Source: Hassallia sp050875635 (lineage in GTDB: Bacteria; Cyanobacteriota; Cyanobacteriia; Cyanobacteriales; Nostocaceae). Taken from it: a stretch of 64,000 bases of DNA. How positions within the stretch are numbered: the first letter of the stretch is position 1; each line of letters begins with the position of its first letter. The stretch covers positions 62,001 to 126,000 of the forward strand of contig NZ_JBPAOH010000002.1 of the NCBI RefSeq assembly GCF_050875635.1. Direction: 5' to 3'. The position numbers and the translations under genes were made by a program. Positions 52,298-61,310 of this stretch are shown here, in pieces. Under the pieces are notes generated by a model. It had not been told where the DNA came from and did not search any database. It saw only the letters and a list, made by a program, of their open reading frames with translations.

Positions 52298-54430
52298 CTA
52301 CTCTAAGAAATTTGGGGTCGGGGTGCCACCGTTACGACCAACAGCAGGAATTTCCAACAGATTATCTGTGGCTTTTCCGGTGCCGTCGTTGGTAACAGAT
52401 GATGTGTTACCCGGATGTCCGTTGGGGACGAACAGTTGCGGATGGTCGAAGGGTGCTTTATCATAGCGGACTCGCTCATCCGTGAGTGATTTCAGGAAAG
52501 CTACCAAATCATCTTTTTCCGCTTCGGTTAACGGTGGTGAAATTGGGACAAGGGCGTTTCCTTGACGAAAGTCTCCGCCACGATTGTAGAATTCTACCAC
52601 TTGCTTTAGAGTTAACTGTCCACCATTGTGGAAGTAAGGGGCGGTGAGTTCCACGTTGCGGAGTCCGGGCGTCTTGAAGTTTGCATCTGCAATTACTGTG
52701 GCATTTGCAGGGACTGTGACATTCGGGTCTTCGCCCAGAAGCTGCTGGAATTTACCTTGTTGAGCTACTCGCGCTTCCGAAAGTGGGTTGCCATACGGGT
52801 CATTATCACCGACAGCAAGGTCGTCTTGAATTGGTCTGACCCCAATTCCAAAGAAGCCCGTGTCTACAAAGGCTGTTGTGTTCCCTAAGTTAAAGCTGGT
52901 AATTCGTTGTTTGCTAACGTTGCTAACCGAAGCGCTGGTGAATTCTGCCCCACTATGGCAAAAAATGCATCCAGCTCTTGTGACATCGCTAAACAACTTG
53001 AGACCATTCTGCTGTTGAGGAGTCAAGGCGCCAGTATTCCCTTCCTGGAACTGGTCAAACGGTGTATTGTCAGAGATGAGTGTAGCCTCATACATCTGAA
53101 TCGACAGTCCGAAGAACAGCGGGAAGTTGTACTCCATCAGCGTGTACTCATTGGTAGCCAAGGATTTATCCGGCTTTTTGACAATAGTTCGTTGACCATT
53201 GGCATCAATTTGGATCATCCGGTTAGACTTCCACCACTCTGATTTGAAAGCATCCTCAATCAACTTTTCGTAGGTAGCCGTTTTTAGACCGGGTTTAGAC
53301 CCTCTGCTTTCGGCACCTAAAACGCTGTCTTGTGGGTGTACTAACTGCTTGCCTAAAGGACGAAGCGGAACTAGCTTCTTAGCCAGTTTTCTCGGCAGCT
53401 TTTTGCCTTTAGAAGCGCTCCTGGATTTTTTGTCGATATCTCCGAACTTATCGCCAATTTCCGCAAAGGTTCGACCGTCAGCCGACTCCTCAAAGGAACT
53501 GATTGGCGGACCGACCGCTTGAGAAGCTAAAGACGAATTGTTAAGCCTAAGATTTGGATCTTGGGCGATGTTGACCAGCTCTAGCTTACTTGGGTTGTCT
53601 GCTCTTCCAACAAGGGCATTGGGATCTCTTAAGCCGAAGGGACTGACACCGTTGAAGATGTCCTGCGCTCTTCCATCCCAAAAGTTGCGGAAGTTGAACA
53701 CCGCGTTAATCACAGTTGGAGTGTTGCGCGGCTCGACTCGGCGCACATTTGTGCCTCCCACGTTAAAGACCGGATCGGGCTTGAAGTTTACTGTGTCCTC
53801 TGCCTGACCGGGAACGACATCAACGAACTCTGCATTGAAAGCTCCTTGGGAGGAGGTAACATCGTTAGCGTCAGACAAAACGGTACTGCCGGCGTTATTC
53901 GGGTCTGACAGCTTGTGAAATGGATAATCTTCCGGCTTTAGCTCGTAGTTCGGTGCCCCGCCAACTTGAAAAGTTGTATCCGGGTTCGGGGTAACCAAAA
54001 GCCCAGGATTTATCTGATTTTTGGATCTGTTGTCCGCTCCAGCATGAAAGTGACAACTGGCGCAGGACAGTAAACCGTCGCTACCGACCTGTATATCCCA
54101 GAAAAGGGATTTTCCTAGCTTGATCGCAGCTGCTTCGTTTTTAACAAAGACTGCGAGATTGTTAGGCTTTGGAACTTGCACGTCCTTAAGCGAAGTCGGA
54201 GGTGCAATCTGCGCGGACACAGTATGTCCACTTATAACCGCTGCGATAACTATTACCGCAATTGTTATAGCTTTTGAATTCTTTGATACCAGTTGGGTAA
54301 GGTTGAAAAACTTAAATTTCTTACCTGAGGCTAGCAGTAAGTAGAGTATACTTATAAAAAGTAATACTAAAGTTATATTAAGTAGTATCACTATGATGGC
54401 AACTCCTCTTCCGATGTTGTGAATACACAA
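52298..54430 (-). CDS. Membrane-anchored di-haem cytochrome c peroxidase-like protein
   Basis: The full frame is 710 residues (TTG start at 54430); a GTG at 54391 after GGAG is also possible. Two hydrophobic segments (about 10-35 and 55-68) lead. Two haem c sites are CASCH (123-127) and CIFCH (488-492). RNTPTVINAVFNFRNFWDGR (235-254) is typical of the CcpA/MauG family, and TPGLRNVELTAPYFHNGGQL follows. The first haem accepts electrons and the second reduces peroxide or oxidises a partner. The spacing between haems (~360 residues) exceeds the usual ~150, with a basic Lys/Arg insert (about 334-365). Confidence 0.85.
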   Translation of the reverse strand: MCIHNIGRGVAIIVILLNITLVLLFISILYLLLASGKKFKFFNLTQLVSKNSKAITIAVIVIAAVISGHTVSAQIAPPTSLKDVQVPKPNNLAVFVKNEAAAIKLGKSLFWDIQVGSDGLLSCASCHFHAGADNRSKNQINPGLLVTPNPDTTFQVGGAPNYELKPEDYPFHKLSDPNNAGSTVLSDANDVTSSQGAFNAEFVDVVPGQAEDTVNFKPDPVFNVGGTNVRRVEPRNTPTVINAVFNFRNFWDGRAQDIFNGVSPFGLRDPNALVGRADNPSKLELVNIAQDPNLRLNNSSLASQAVGPPISSFEESADGRTFAEIGDKFGDIDKKSRSASKGKKLPRKLAKKLVPLRPLGKQLVHPQDSVLGAESRGSKPGLKTATYEKLIEDAFKSEWWKSNRMIQIDANGQRTIVKKPDKSLATNEYTLMEYNFPLFFGLSIQMYEATLISDNTPFDQFQEGNTGALTPQQQNGLKLFSDVTRAGCIFCHSGAEFTSASVSNVSKQRITSFNLGNTTAFVDTGFFGIGVRPIQDDLAVGDNDPYGNPLSEARVAQQGKFQQLLGEDPNVTVPANATVIADANFKTPGLRNVELTAPYFHNGGQLTLKQVVEFYNRGGDFRQGNALVPISPPLTEAEKDDLVAFLKSLTDERVRYDKAPFDHPQLFVPNGHPGNTSSVTNDGTGKATDNLLEIPAVGRNGGTPTPNFLE

Positions 54431-54921
54431 TAAAACTTACGCATTGATTGTGTGCGTAAAGCCTTACTTAATTTGCCCAACAGAAGTTAAGCATAAATGA
54501 GCTTTCCTTCTATATTTTTAATGGGTGGAAGGAAAATTAATTTATGCAGTTTTGGGATTATGTGGAAAAAATTGTCGGTATTCTGGTCAGTTCAACCAAG
54601 AAGACTGAGTGAGCGTGCCGTTGATACACGTAACTGTCTCAAAGTCAAGTGCGTAAGTCCTAATAAATTGTTTGTAGCCGAAAAAATTGAAAAATATAAA
54701 TATTATGTAAAATAACTTATTATTTGTTAGTATAAAAACGCTAAACGACTGAAGCTGAGTTGGTGGAAAGTTAATGTACTGTAAAAGATAAAAGGAAATT
54801 TTTCTTTTTTTACTTGAGAAAATCTTTTAGCATAGCCCAGAAGCTGTCTAATTATGGATTAAAAAACTCTTGGGTGATGCTATTAATAAGTGAACAACCA
54901 CAATTAGGAATAAGCCAAAGT
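54431..54921. other. Gap between the peroxidase-like gene and the repeat-protein gene
   Basis: This 491-bp A+T-rich gap contains an ACTTACGCATTGATTGTGTG fragment (start about 54435) and a GTGCGTAAGTCCTA end (about 54648-54661), a degenerate copy of the ACTTACGC family of about 225 bp. A 72-codon frame inside (54497-54715) has poor composition and is not called. Confidence 0.5.
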
Positions 54922-55371
54922 ATGAATAATAAAAAGAAAGATAATTCAACTGAGAATACAACAGATATTGAGTTATCTAATCGCGAAGCGAAAGAAACTC
55001 CTAAAACACTTGATGTCGATGGTCATCGTCCAATTGACCCAAGTAATATTGAGGTTGAAGATACTTATGACATTGATGGTCAGCGTCCGATCGCTAAAAG
55101 TAATTTTCGCTCTTGTGAGAGTTATGAAATAGATGGTCAGCGTCCAATTGGTAAAAGTGATTTTGAAGATCATGATACCCTAGACGTAGACGGCAAGCGT
55201 CCTATTGACCCAAGCGATCTAGTGGTTGGGGATACTTTCGATATCGATGGTGAACGTCCGATCGCTAAAAGTACTTTTCAGGTTGCTGAGACGATTGACA
55301 TCGATGGTCAACGTCCAATCACCTCAAATGATAATAAAAAATCGGAATTTCTCAAGGATTACGTAGACTAG
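54922..55371 (+). CDS. Protein of six 19-residue DxDGxRPI repeats
   Basis: The ATG at 54922 gives 149 residues; a TTG at 54814 would add 36 residues without repeat character. After a Lys/Asn/Thr-rich start (about 1-30), six units of 19 residues run to about residue 140. Each follows the pattern (T/S)-x-(D/E)-(V/I)-DG-x-RPI-x-x-S followed by an acidic end. The units differ in bases, so selection holds the amino-acid pattern. There is no signal peptide or membrane segment. I do not recognise a family; the acidic DxDG resembles Ca-binding loops (inference). Confidence 0.65.
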   Translation: MNNKKKDNSTENTTDIELSNREAKETPKTLDVDGHRPIDPSNIEVEDTYDIDGQRPIAKSNFRSCESYEIDGQRPIGKSDFEDHDTLDVDGKRPIDPSDLVVGDTFDIDGERPIAKSTFQVAETIDIDGQRPITSNDNKKSEFLKDYVD

Positions 55372-55387
55372 TTCCCACGCTTAGTTA

Positions 55388-55410
55388 TGCGATCGCCGTT
55401 GGCGATCGCA
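55388..55410. terminator. HIP1-based hairpin after the repeat-protein gene
   Basis: TGCGATCGCC, loop GTT, then GGCGATCGCA: a perfect 10-bp stem made of two HIP1 octamers, 17 bp after the stop. No T tract follows. It could terminate transcription or just be a HIP1 pair. Confidence 0.4.
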
Positions 55411-55463
55411 ATACCACTTGCTGTAGTATGCTTGTAGTTGCATATTACTAGGCGGCAAATATC

Positions 55464-56642
55464 ATGATGCCTCAATTTGAATACGGCAAGAATGTCAATC
55501 CGGAAGATGTTCAACGGCTAGGTAATATTCTTGACCAGTGTTTTATCAGTTCAACTGAGGATAGCGAAAGTTACTTCAATCGTGTTGGTGTAGAAAATCT
55601 CCGCGTCATCCATGAAAATGAGCAAGTTGTTGGAGGACTTGCGCTGATTTCGATGTCTCAGTGGTGGGGTGGTGTCAGCGTACCGATGACGGGAATTGCC
55701 TCAGTTGGCATTGCTTGTGAATATCGTGGGACAGGAGGTGCGATCGCTTTAATGCAGCACACCGTCAAAGAACTTTATGCCAATGGTGTACCCATCTCCG
55801 TACTCTATCCAGCTATTCAACGCTTGTATCGCAAAGCAGGGTATGAGCAAGCTGGTAGTGCTTGCGTTTGGGAAATTTCCACTGAGAGTATCCAGGTTCA
55901 AAAGCAATTGTTACCTGTCAAACCTGTAGTTCCGATCGATCTTGAAGTATTTCATCACTTATACCACAAGCAAGCAAGACTGAACAATGGATATTTAGAC
56001 CGCAATCAGTTCATGTGGCAAGATGTTAACCAACCACTTGAAAAACAAGCACTCTACGCTTATATTTTCGGGGAAGCAAACCAACCTCAAGGTTATATTA
56101 TCTTCAGCCAACACCGAGACAACGATGGTACTATTCTGCGAATTCGGGATTGGGTAGTTTTGACAACTGCTGCTGCACAAACTTTTTGGTCATTTCTTGC
56201 CAATCATCGATCGCAAGTTGACAAGATACGCTGGAGAAGTTCCCCAGTTGACTCTCTAAGTTTGCTGCTACCAGAACAAACTGCCAAGATAAAGCATATC
56301 AGCCGTTGGATGCTGCGCGTCATAGATGTAGTCAAAGCCTTAGAAAAGCGGGGTTATCCAACGAAAATTCAAACTGAACTACATCTAGAAGTTGAAGATG
56401 ACTTAATAGCGGAAAACAATGGTAAATTTATCTTATCTGTTGCCAACGGACGCGGCGAAGTTACAAAAGGTGGAAAAGGTGAGTTAAAGTTAGACATTAA
56501 AGGATTAGCACCGCTCTACGCAGGTTTATTTACACCGCAGCAATTGCAAATATCCGGAAAACTTCAAGCTACAGAAACATCTCTAGATACAGCTACACAA
56601 ATCTTTGCAGGTTCCTCCCCTTGGATGATAGATTTCTTCTAA
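55464..56642 (+). CDS. Eis-like GNAT N-acetyltransferase with sterol-carrier-like C-terminus
   Basis: The 392-residue protein has a first GNAT domain with VGIACEYRGTGGAIALMQ (acetyl-CoA loop, about 90-107), then a second degenerate GNAT fold. The C-terminal domain is SCP2-like, ending SSPWMIDFF with a free C-terminus. This three-domain plan and length match the Eis (enhanced intracellular survival) family, which acetylates amines, including aminoglycosides in mycobacteria. VLYPAIQRLYRKAGYEQAG fits the Y-containing active region. A ribosome site is not obvious. The natural substrate here is unknown. Confidence 0.85.
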   Translation: MMPQFEYGKNVNPEDVQRLGNILDQCFISSTEDSESYFNRVGVENLRVIHENEQVVGGLALISMSQWWGGVSVPMTGIASVGIACEYRGTGGAIALMQHTVKELYANGVPISVLYPAIQRLYRKAGYEQAGSACVWEISTESIQVQKQLLPVKPVVPIDLEVFHHLYHKQARLNNGYLDRNQFMWQDVNQPLEKQALYAYIFGEANQPQGYIIFSQHRDNDGTILRIRDWVVLTTAAAQTFWSFLANHRSQVDKIRWRSSPVDSLSLLLPEQTAKIKHISRWMLRVIDVVKALEKRGYPTKIQTELHLEVEDDLIAENNGKFILSVANGRGEVTKGGKGELKLDIKGLAPLYAGLFTPQQLQISGKLQATETSLDTATQIFAGSSPWMIDFF

Positions 56643-56900
56643 AAGTTAGTGGTTAGTGGATAGTGGTTAGTGGTTAGTGGTTAGTCGATAGTTGATAGTT
56701 GATAGTCGATAGTTTCTTAACTGTAGGGTGCGTTGTCGCGCAGCGCAACGCACCAAGGCTGCACTTGGTGCGTTAGCTAAAAGCATAACGCACCCTACAA
56801 TTTAAGTTTCTAACCAACAACCACCAACTAACAACCATCAACCAACAACTACCAACCATATACCAACTAAGTAGAAACGCGAGGAACATCGCGTCTCTAC
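56643..56900. repeat. Mixed repeats between the Eis-like and EamA genes
   Basis: Heptamer units (GTTAGTGGTTAGTG, GTTGATAGTTGATA) fill about 56643-56720; opposite-sense CCAACAACCACCAACTAACA units fill about 56813-56866. Between them is a GTGCGTT-family element (56723-56798). A hairpin GTAGAAACGCGA...TCGCGTCTCTAC closes it at 56871-56900. It repeats the head-to-head plan of 13380-13683. Confidence 0.75.
56723..56798. repeat. Palindromic repeat, 'gtagggtgcgtt' family (copy 4)
   Basis: GTAGGGTGCGTTGTCGCGCA on the left and AACGCACCCTAC on the right, with ACGCACC and GGTGCGTT inside. Its left half matches copy 3 at 24247-24323. Confidence 0.78.
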
Positions 56901-56924
56901 TAACAACCATCAACTAACAAAATT

Positions 56925-57842
56925 ATGCATCAAAGTTCCGGTCGCTGGCGTTTAGGACTTTTGCTATCGCTTTTGACCGTTTTTTTATGGGGAATTCTAC
57001 CTATTACTTTGGCGGTAACATTGCAAACACTCGATGTTTACACTGTTACTTGGTTTCGCTTTATCGTTTCGTTTGCATTGCTTGCCGTTTATTTGGGGGT
57101 GCAGGGAAAGTTACCAACGCTAACACAACTGCGTTCTGCTTCTGGGAAACTGTTAGCGATCGCTATTATCTTTTTGGCTAGCAATTACGTTCTTTTTTTG
57201 CAAGGTTTAGCGTTAACATCACCCGCTAACGCAGAAGTTATCATTCAACTAGCGCCGGTGTTATTAGGTTTCGGTGGTTTAGTTCTTTTTCACGAACGTT
57301 ATACATTGGGTCAGTGGCTGGGTGTGAGTGTGCTGATTGTTGGTTTTTTGTTGTTCTTTCACGAACAACTAAATAATTTAATTACAGCGCGTGATGAGTA
57401 TCTTTTAGGTACTAGTTTAACTGTGTTGGCAGCGATCGTATGGGCGATTTATGCTTTAGCACAAAAACAGTTATTACAATCTTTATCTTCTGCCAGCATT
57501 ATGCTGATTATTTATGGAGGATGTGCTTTATTATTCACTCCCTTTGCTCATCCAAATACAATTTTTACACTCGATTTTTTGCATGGCGGAATGTTGTTTT
57601 TTTGTGCTTTAAATACTTTAATTGCTTACGGTGCTTTTGCAGAAGCATTAGAGCATTGGGAAGCATCGCGGGTAAGTGCAGTATTGGCTACCGCTCCGAT
57701 TGTGACTTTAATATCAGTTGAAGTTGTATCAGTGATGGCACGTAATCTGATTGCGCCAGAACGCTTGACTTTGACAGGCATACTCGGCGCGGTTTTGGTT
57801 GTATGTGGTTGTGTAGCGATCGCTTTGGGAAAATCCAATTAA
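56925..57842 (+). CDS. EamA/DMT-family transporter (copy 3)
   Basis: The 305-residue protein has ten helices in two EamA halves. TVTWFRFIVSFALLAVY and SPANAEVIIQLAPVLLGFGG are the first-half landmarks; ALEHWEASRVSAVLATAPIV is the second. It is more distant from the pair at 38906-40875 than those are from each other. It may export or import a small metabolite; substrate unknown. Repeats separate it from the gene before it, so it is probably transcribed alone. Confidence 0.9.
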   Translation: MHQSSGRWRLGLLLSLLTVFLWGILPITLAVTLQTLDVYTVTWFRFIVSFALLAVYLGVQGKLPTLTQLRSASGKLLAIAIIFLASNYVLFLQGLALTSPANAEVIIQLAPVLLGFGGLVLFHERYTLGQWLGVSVLIVGFLLFFHEQLNNLITARDEYLLGTSLTVLAAIVWAIYALAQKQLLQSLSSASIMLIIYGGCALLFTPFAHPNTIFTLDFLHGGMLFFCALNTLIAYGAFAEALEHWEASRVSAVLATAPIVTLISVEVVSVMARNLIAPERLTLTGILGAVLVVCGCVAIALGKSN

Positions 57843-58167
57843 TCTCAGTTTTTGTATAGGTAAATTTACGGTATTTTTTTTTCAAGTAATCGCTTTTTTA
57901 TTGTTGCATTTGTCATACTGAAGCGGGTGAATTTATTATTTGTTATGATGTCATAGCTACCTAAGAATTGTTAATTCATATCTGGGTAGCTAGGTAATTT
58001 GACCTATGTTAATAACTCTGAAGAAATTTTATTTTGAATTTCTTAATTAGAGAAAAAAACAAAAATCAATACTTCTGAGGCGAATCGAATTTCAAACAAT
58101 CAGGGTGTCCGTAACTACCAAAGCTAACGCCTCACGCTCACAAAATAACCTACAACATCGTTGATCG
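57843..58167. other. Gap before the hydrolase gene
   Basis: This 325-bp A+T-rich gap shows an 8-bp inverted pair TAGCTACC (about 57955) and GGTAGCTA (about 57986) with a ~23-base loop, and poly-T runs near 57873. I see no gene, and no known RNA family. Confidence 0.5.
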
Positions 58168-59862
58168 ATGAACAGCTTGTTTGGTATTTGGACCAGCACC
58201 CTGAGAAAAAATTTTCTATGGCTGGTTCTCTCAACGCTGCTGCCTACACTTGGGATGAGTAATTCAGCACGGGCAGCAGAGCGAATTTATGCATCTTACT
58301 CGGCTTTAGAGCGTTCTATTTCCATCAATGCTTTGGAAAATTACGCGAAAAAGAATGTGATTGACGACGACTTGGCAGTTTATCAGCAATATGTGCAACC
58401 ACAACAGCTTCAGGAGTTACGCCGTGCTTTAGTCACACCAATCAAAGTTAACTCGGTAGCGGTTTCGCAATTTCTCTACACACCCCAAGGAGAATTTCTT
58501 CTCGGACGTTTGGGAGAAGTGATTAAAACCGAATCTCGTCAACCCAAACCCGGATTTCATGCTTTACGTTCAGCGCTGATTTTAGCTTCTGCGGAACCAG
58601 AAGGCTTAACGTTATTAAATTTGTTAAAAAAGTATCCCAGTCGCAGCATTCACATTGATTTAGCGCGTAGCCTGGGGATAGCAGGAGAACTGGAAAAACT
58701 CGTTAGTGAAACTAATCGAGCGATCGCCGCAGTTTCCCAAAAGTCTAATACAGAAGCAGCGATCGTTCAACCGTGGCTAAATCTCTCGCAATTGCCAGAT
58801 TTACGTCGCAAAGGAAAGTTTGCACTCAAAGATAAAGAGACACTAAAGATTTTTGACTTAGCACGCAATCGGCTTTTACTGACAGATGTTTACCTTCCCA
58901 ATATTTCCACACCCGCAGCAGTAATAGTCATTTCTCATGGTGTCGGTTCAGACAGCGGCAACTTTGAATATTTAGCGAATCACTTAGCATCCTACGGGTT
59001 TGCTGTTGTCGTTCCCAATCATCCGGGTAGCGATGCGAAACAACTGCAATCCCTTTTGAATGGACGCGCTAGTGAAGTTGTAAATCCGCAAGAATTTGTT
59101 GATCGTCCTTTAGATGTCAAACATATACTCGATGAATTGGAAATGCGGAATAAATCCGATTCTCGATTTAAAGGACGGCTAAATTTGCAACAAGTTGGTG
59201 TAATTGGTCAATCGTTTGGTGGCTACACAGCTTTAGCCTTGGCTGGTGCTAAAATTAACTTTCAGGAATTAAGAAAAGACTGTAGCAAACAAGCGTTAAA
59301 AGATACTTGGAATCTGTCTTTATTGCTTCAGTGTCGCGCTTTGCAATTGCCAAACAATCAGTATAACTTGCGGGATGAGAGAGTTAAAGCAGCGATCGCC
59401 CTTAATCCAATTACTAGCAGCGTCTTCGGAGAAGCTGGCTTAAAAGAAATTCAAACTCCCGTAATGATTGTTAGCAGCAGTGATGATACCATTGCCCCAG
59501 CTTTATACGAACAAATTCTCCCCTTTTCCTGGATTGCCAATACCCAAAAGTACCTAGTTGTGCTTGAAGGTGGAACCCACTTTTCAACAATTGGCGAAAG
59601 CAAGAACACCACTGAACAAGTAGGATTACCTTCAGAGATAGTTGGCAACAATCCAGCACAAGCGCGTCAGTACTTATTACGTATGAGTTTACCTTTTTTT
59701 GAAACTTACGTAGCGGGAACCTCAAAATACATACCTTACCTCAACGCAGCTTACGTCAAAACCATTTCTAGTCAACCTGTAGGTTTAAGTCTTGTGCAGT
59801 CCTTAACGAAAACCGAATTAGCGCGATCGCTAAATGGTGAGGTGAAAGAAGTTAAGCCGTAA
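58168..59862 (+). CDS. Exported DUF1400-type alpha/beta hydrolase
   Basis: The 564-residue protein has a signal peptide (hydrophobic LWLVLSTLLPTLGM, cleavage after ARAA near residue 36). A DUF1400-like helical domain follows (about 38-200), with a SISINALENYAK start. The catalytic half has an oxyanion HGVGSDS loop (about 253-259), nucleophile Ser in GQSFGGYTA (about 351-359), and an acid around SSSDDTIAP and a His in GGTHFS (about 463-478). The pair of domains is characteristic of cyanobacteria. The natural substrate is unknown; PET-like or ester hydrolysis is only a guess. It acts outside the cytoplasm. Confidence 0.85.
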   Translation: MNSLFGIWTSTLRKNFLWLVLSTLLPTLGMSNSARAAERIYASYSALERSISINALENYAKKNVIDDDLAVYQQYVQPQQLQELRRALVTPIKVNSVAVSQFLYTPQGEFLLGRLGEVIKTESRQPKPGFHALRSALILASAEPEGLTLLNLLKKYPSRSIHIDLARSLGIAGELEKLVSETNRAIAAVSQKSNTEAAIVQPWLNLSQLPDLRRKGKFALKDKETLKIFDLARNRLLLTDVYLPNISTPAAVIVISHGVGSDSGNFEYLANHLASYGFAVVVPNHPGSDAKQLQSLLNGRASEVVNPQEFVDRPLDVKHILDELEMRNKSDSRFKGRLNLQQVGVIGQSFGGYTALALAGAKINFQELRKDCSKQALKDTWNLSLLLQCRALQLPNNQYNLRDERVKAAIALNPITSSVFGEAGLKEIQTPVMIVSSSDDTIAPALYEQILPFSWIANTQKYLVVLEGGTHFSTIGESKNTTEQVGLPSEIVGNNPAQARQYLLRMSLPFFETYVAGTSKYIPYLNAAYVKTISSQPVGLSLVQSLTKTELARSLNGEVKEVKP

Positions 59863-59867
59863 ATTAA

Positions 59868-60126
59868 TGTAGGGGCGGGGTTCCCCCGCCCTTAGACTTA
59901 CGTATTTCAGCATTATCAATTAGCCTTCTGACCCGCCAGGAATTTAAATTCCTGGCTCATAGCCAAAGTCCATTAAAATGGACTGAAATTATAAAGTAAG
60001 TTTTTAGTCCTATGCGCGAGGACTTTTGCTATTAGCCAAGGATTTTAATCCTTGGCGATTGTTGGGACACGCAACCCTGAACCTCAAATTATCAACGTGT
60101 AAGGGCGGGGAAATCCCGCCCCTACA
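59868..60126. repeat. Nested palindromes between the hydrolase and truB genes
   Basis: Outer arms: TGTAGGGGCGGGG at 59868-59880 and a CCCGCCCCTACA end at about 60115-60126. Inside are perfect palindromes at 59935-59956 (22 bp, GCCAGGAATT paired), 59967-59984 (18 bp, AGTCCATT paired) and 60035-60056 (22 bp, GCCAAGGATT paired). The two outer arms also each form a local G/C hairpin. It fills nearly all of the gap. Confidence 0.8.
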
Positions 60127-60149
60127 ACAACTAACCAATTCCAAAATCC

Positions 60150-61010
60150 GTGCAAGGCTTTCTAAATCTCAACAAACCATTTGACTGGACATCTCACGAC
60201 TGCGTAGCCAAGACGCGCAAACTCTTGCGTCTCAAGCGCGTGGGACACGCAGGCACATTAGATCCAGCCGCTACCGGGGTGTTACCAATCGCACTTGGTA
60301 AAGCCACAAGATTATTGCAATATCTACCAGGAAACAAAGCTTACAAAGCGACAATTCGCTTAGGTGTGCAGACTACAACCGATGATTTGCAAGGTGAAAT
60401 TATCGCTTCTCAAATCTGTGCAGTCAGTTTAGCAGATGTGGAAACTGCACTTAAACAATTTGAGGGAAAAATTCAGCAAATTCCCCCAAGTTACAGTGCA
60501 ATTCAAGTTGAGGGAAAACGCTTGTATGATTTGGCACGTAAAGGTGAAGTCATAGAAGCGCCGGCGCGAACAGTTGAGATTTTTCAGATTGAAATATTGG
60601 ATTGGCGATCAGGAGATTTTCCGGAATTGGATGTAGCGATCGCCTGCGGATCTGGTACATATATAAGAGCGATCGCTCGCGATTTAGGTATCATTTTACA
60701 AACTGGCGGTACTCTCGCTGCTTTAACACGCACTGAAAGCAGCGGTTTTCACCTAGCAGACAGTCTCACCTTTACCGACTTAGAAGCAGGAATTTTTCAA
60801 CCAACTCCCCCCGATGCAGCCTTACAGCATCTACCATCTATCACCTTATCAGCAACATCTGCTCAAAAATGGTGTCAAGGACAGCGTGTTGCTTTCATGC
60901 ATATTACCGGCACAGTGCGAGTTTACCATGAAGACAAGCGTTTTTTAGGAATAGCCCAAGCCGAAGCCGATGTATTGATTCCCACAATGGTATTTGAGCC
61001 AATTTCTTAA
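60150..61010 (+). CDS. truB: tRNA pseudouridine(55) synthase
   Basis: The GTG at 60150 starts the protein at GFLNLNKPFDWTSHDCVAK, the family N-terminus. The catalytic Asp lies in RVGHAGTLDPAATGVLP (about residues 32-48), then PPSYSAIQVEGKRLYDLARKG and GSGTYIRAIARDLG, both standard. The 286-residue length is normal. It converts U55 of tRNA to pseudouridine, forming the T-loop. A short C-terminal domain (about 230-286) may be a PUA-like fragment. Confidence 0.96.
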   Translation: MQGFLNLNKPFDWTSHDCVAKTRKLLRLKRVGHAGTLDPAATGVLPIALGKATRLLQYLPGNKAYKATIRLGVQTTTDDLQGEIIASQICAVSLADVETALKQFEGKIQQIPPSYSAIQVEGKRLYDLARKGEVIEAPARTVEIFQIEILDWRSGDFPELDVAIACGSGTYIRAIARDLGIILQTGGTLAALTRTESSGFHLADSLTFTDLEAGIFQPTPPDAALQHLPSITLSATSAQKWCQGQRVAFMHITGTVRVYHEDKRFLGIAQAEADVLIPTMVFEPIS

Positions 61011-61310
61011 ATTAAATTTAAATGTAGCAATTCTAAATCGATTGTCAGACTCTCTACCTTCTCCTCCTCTGCTGACTCTGCGTTCTCTGCGGTTCGTTTC
61101 TCATAAAATATAGCGGTTCTCACTTGCGTCAAATACATTCTGATCGTAGGGACAATTCATGAATTGTCCCTACTGCGTATCGTTGTGTATTGCATCCAAC
61201 TGAAAACCGCTATATCCCCTGAAGTATGACAGCCTGTCTTTTGACAGCGTTTTCCGCTAACAGCAAAAATAACACCTAATTGGTGTTTTTACTTAGTGTG
61301 AGGAAACAGG
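61011..61310. other. Gap with a miniature inverted element and hairpins before the receptor gene
   Basis: A 108-bp element lies at 61108-61215, with imperfect terminal inverted repeats (ATATAGCGGTT and AACCGCTATAT) and a perfect 28-bp palindrome at its centre (61146-61173, GTAGGGACAATTCA paired). Downstream, CTGTCTTTTGACAG at about 61236 and AACACCTAATTGGTGTT at about 61271 form small stems before the GTG start. No gene is supported. Confidence 0.65.

Noticed and set aside
54497..54715. 72-codon plus-strand frame between the peroxidase-like and repeat-protein genes
   Set aside because: It has no ribosome site, poor composition (many Arg/Lys/Cys, no fold pattern) and contains a degenerate ACTTACGC-type repeat end.
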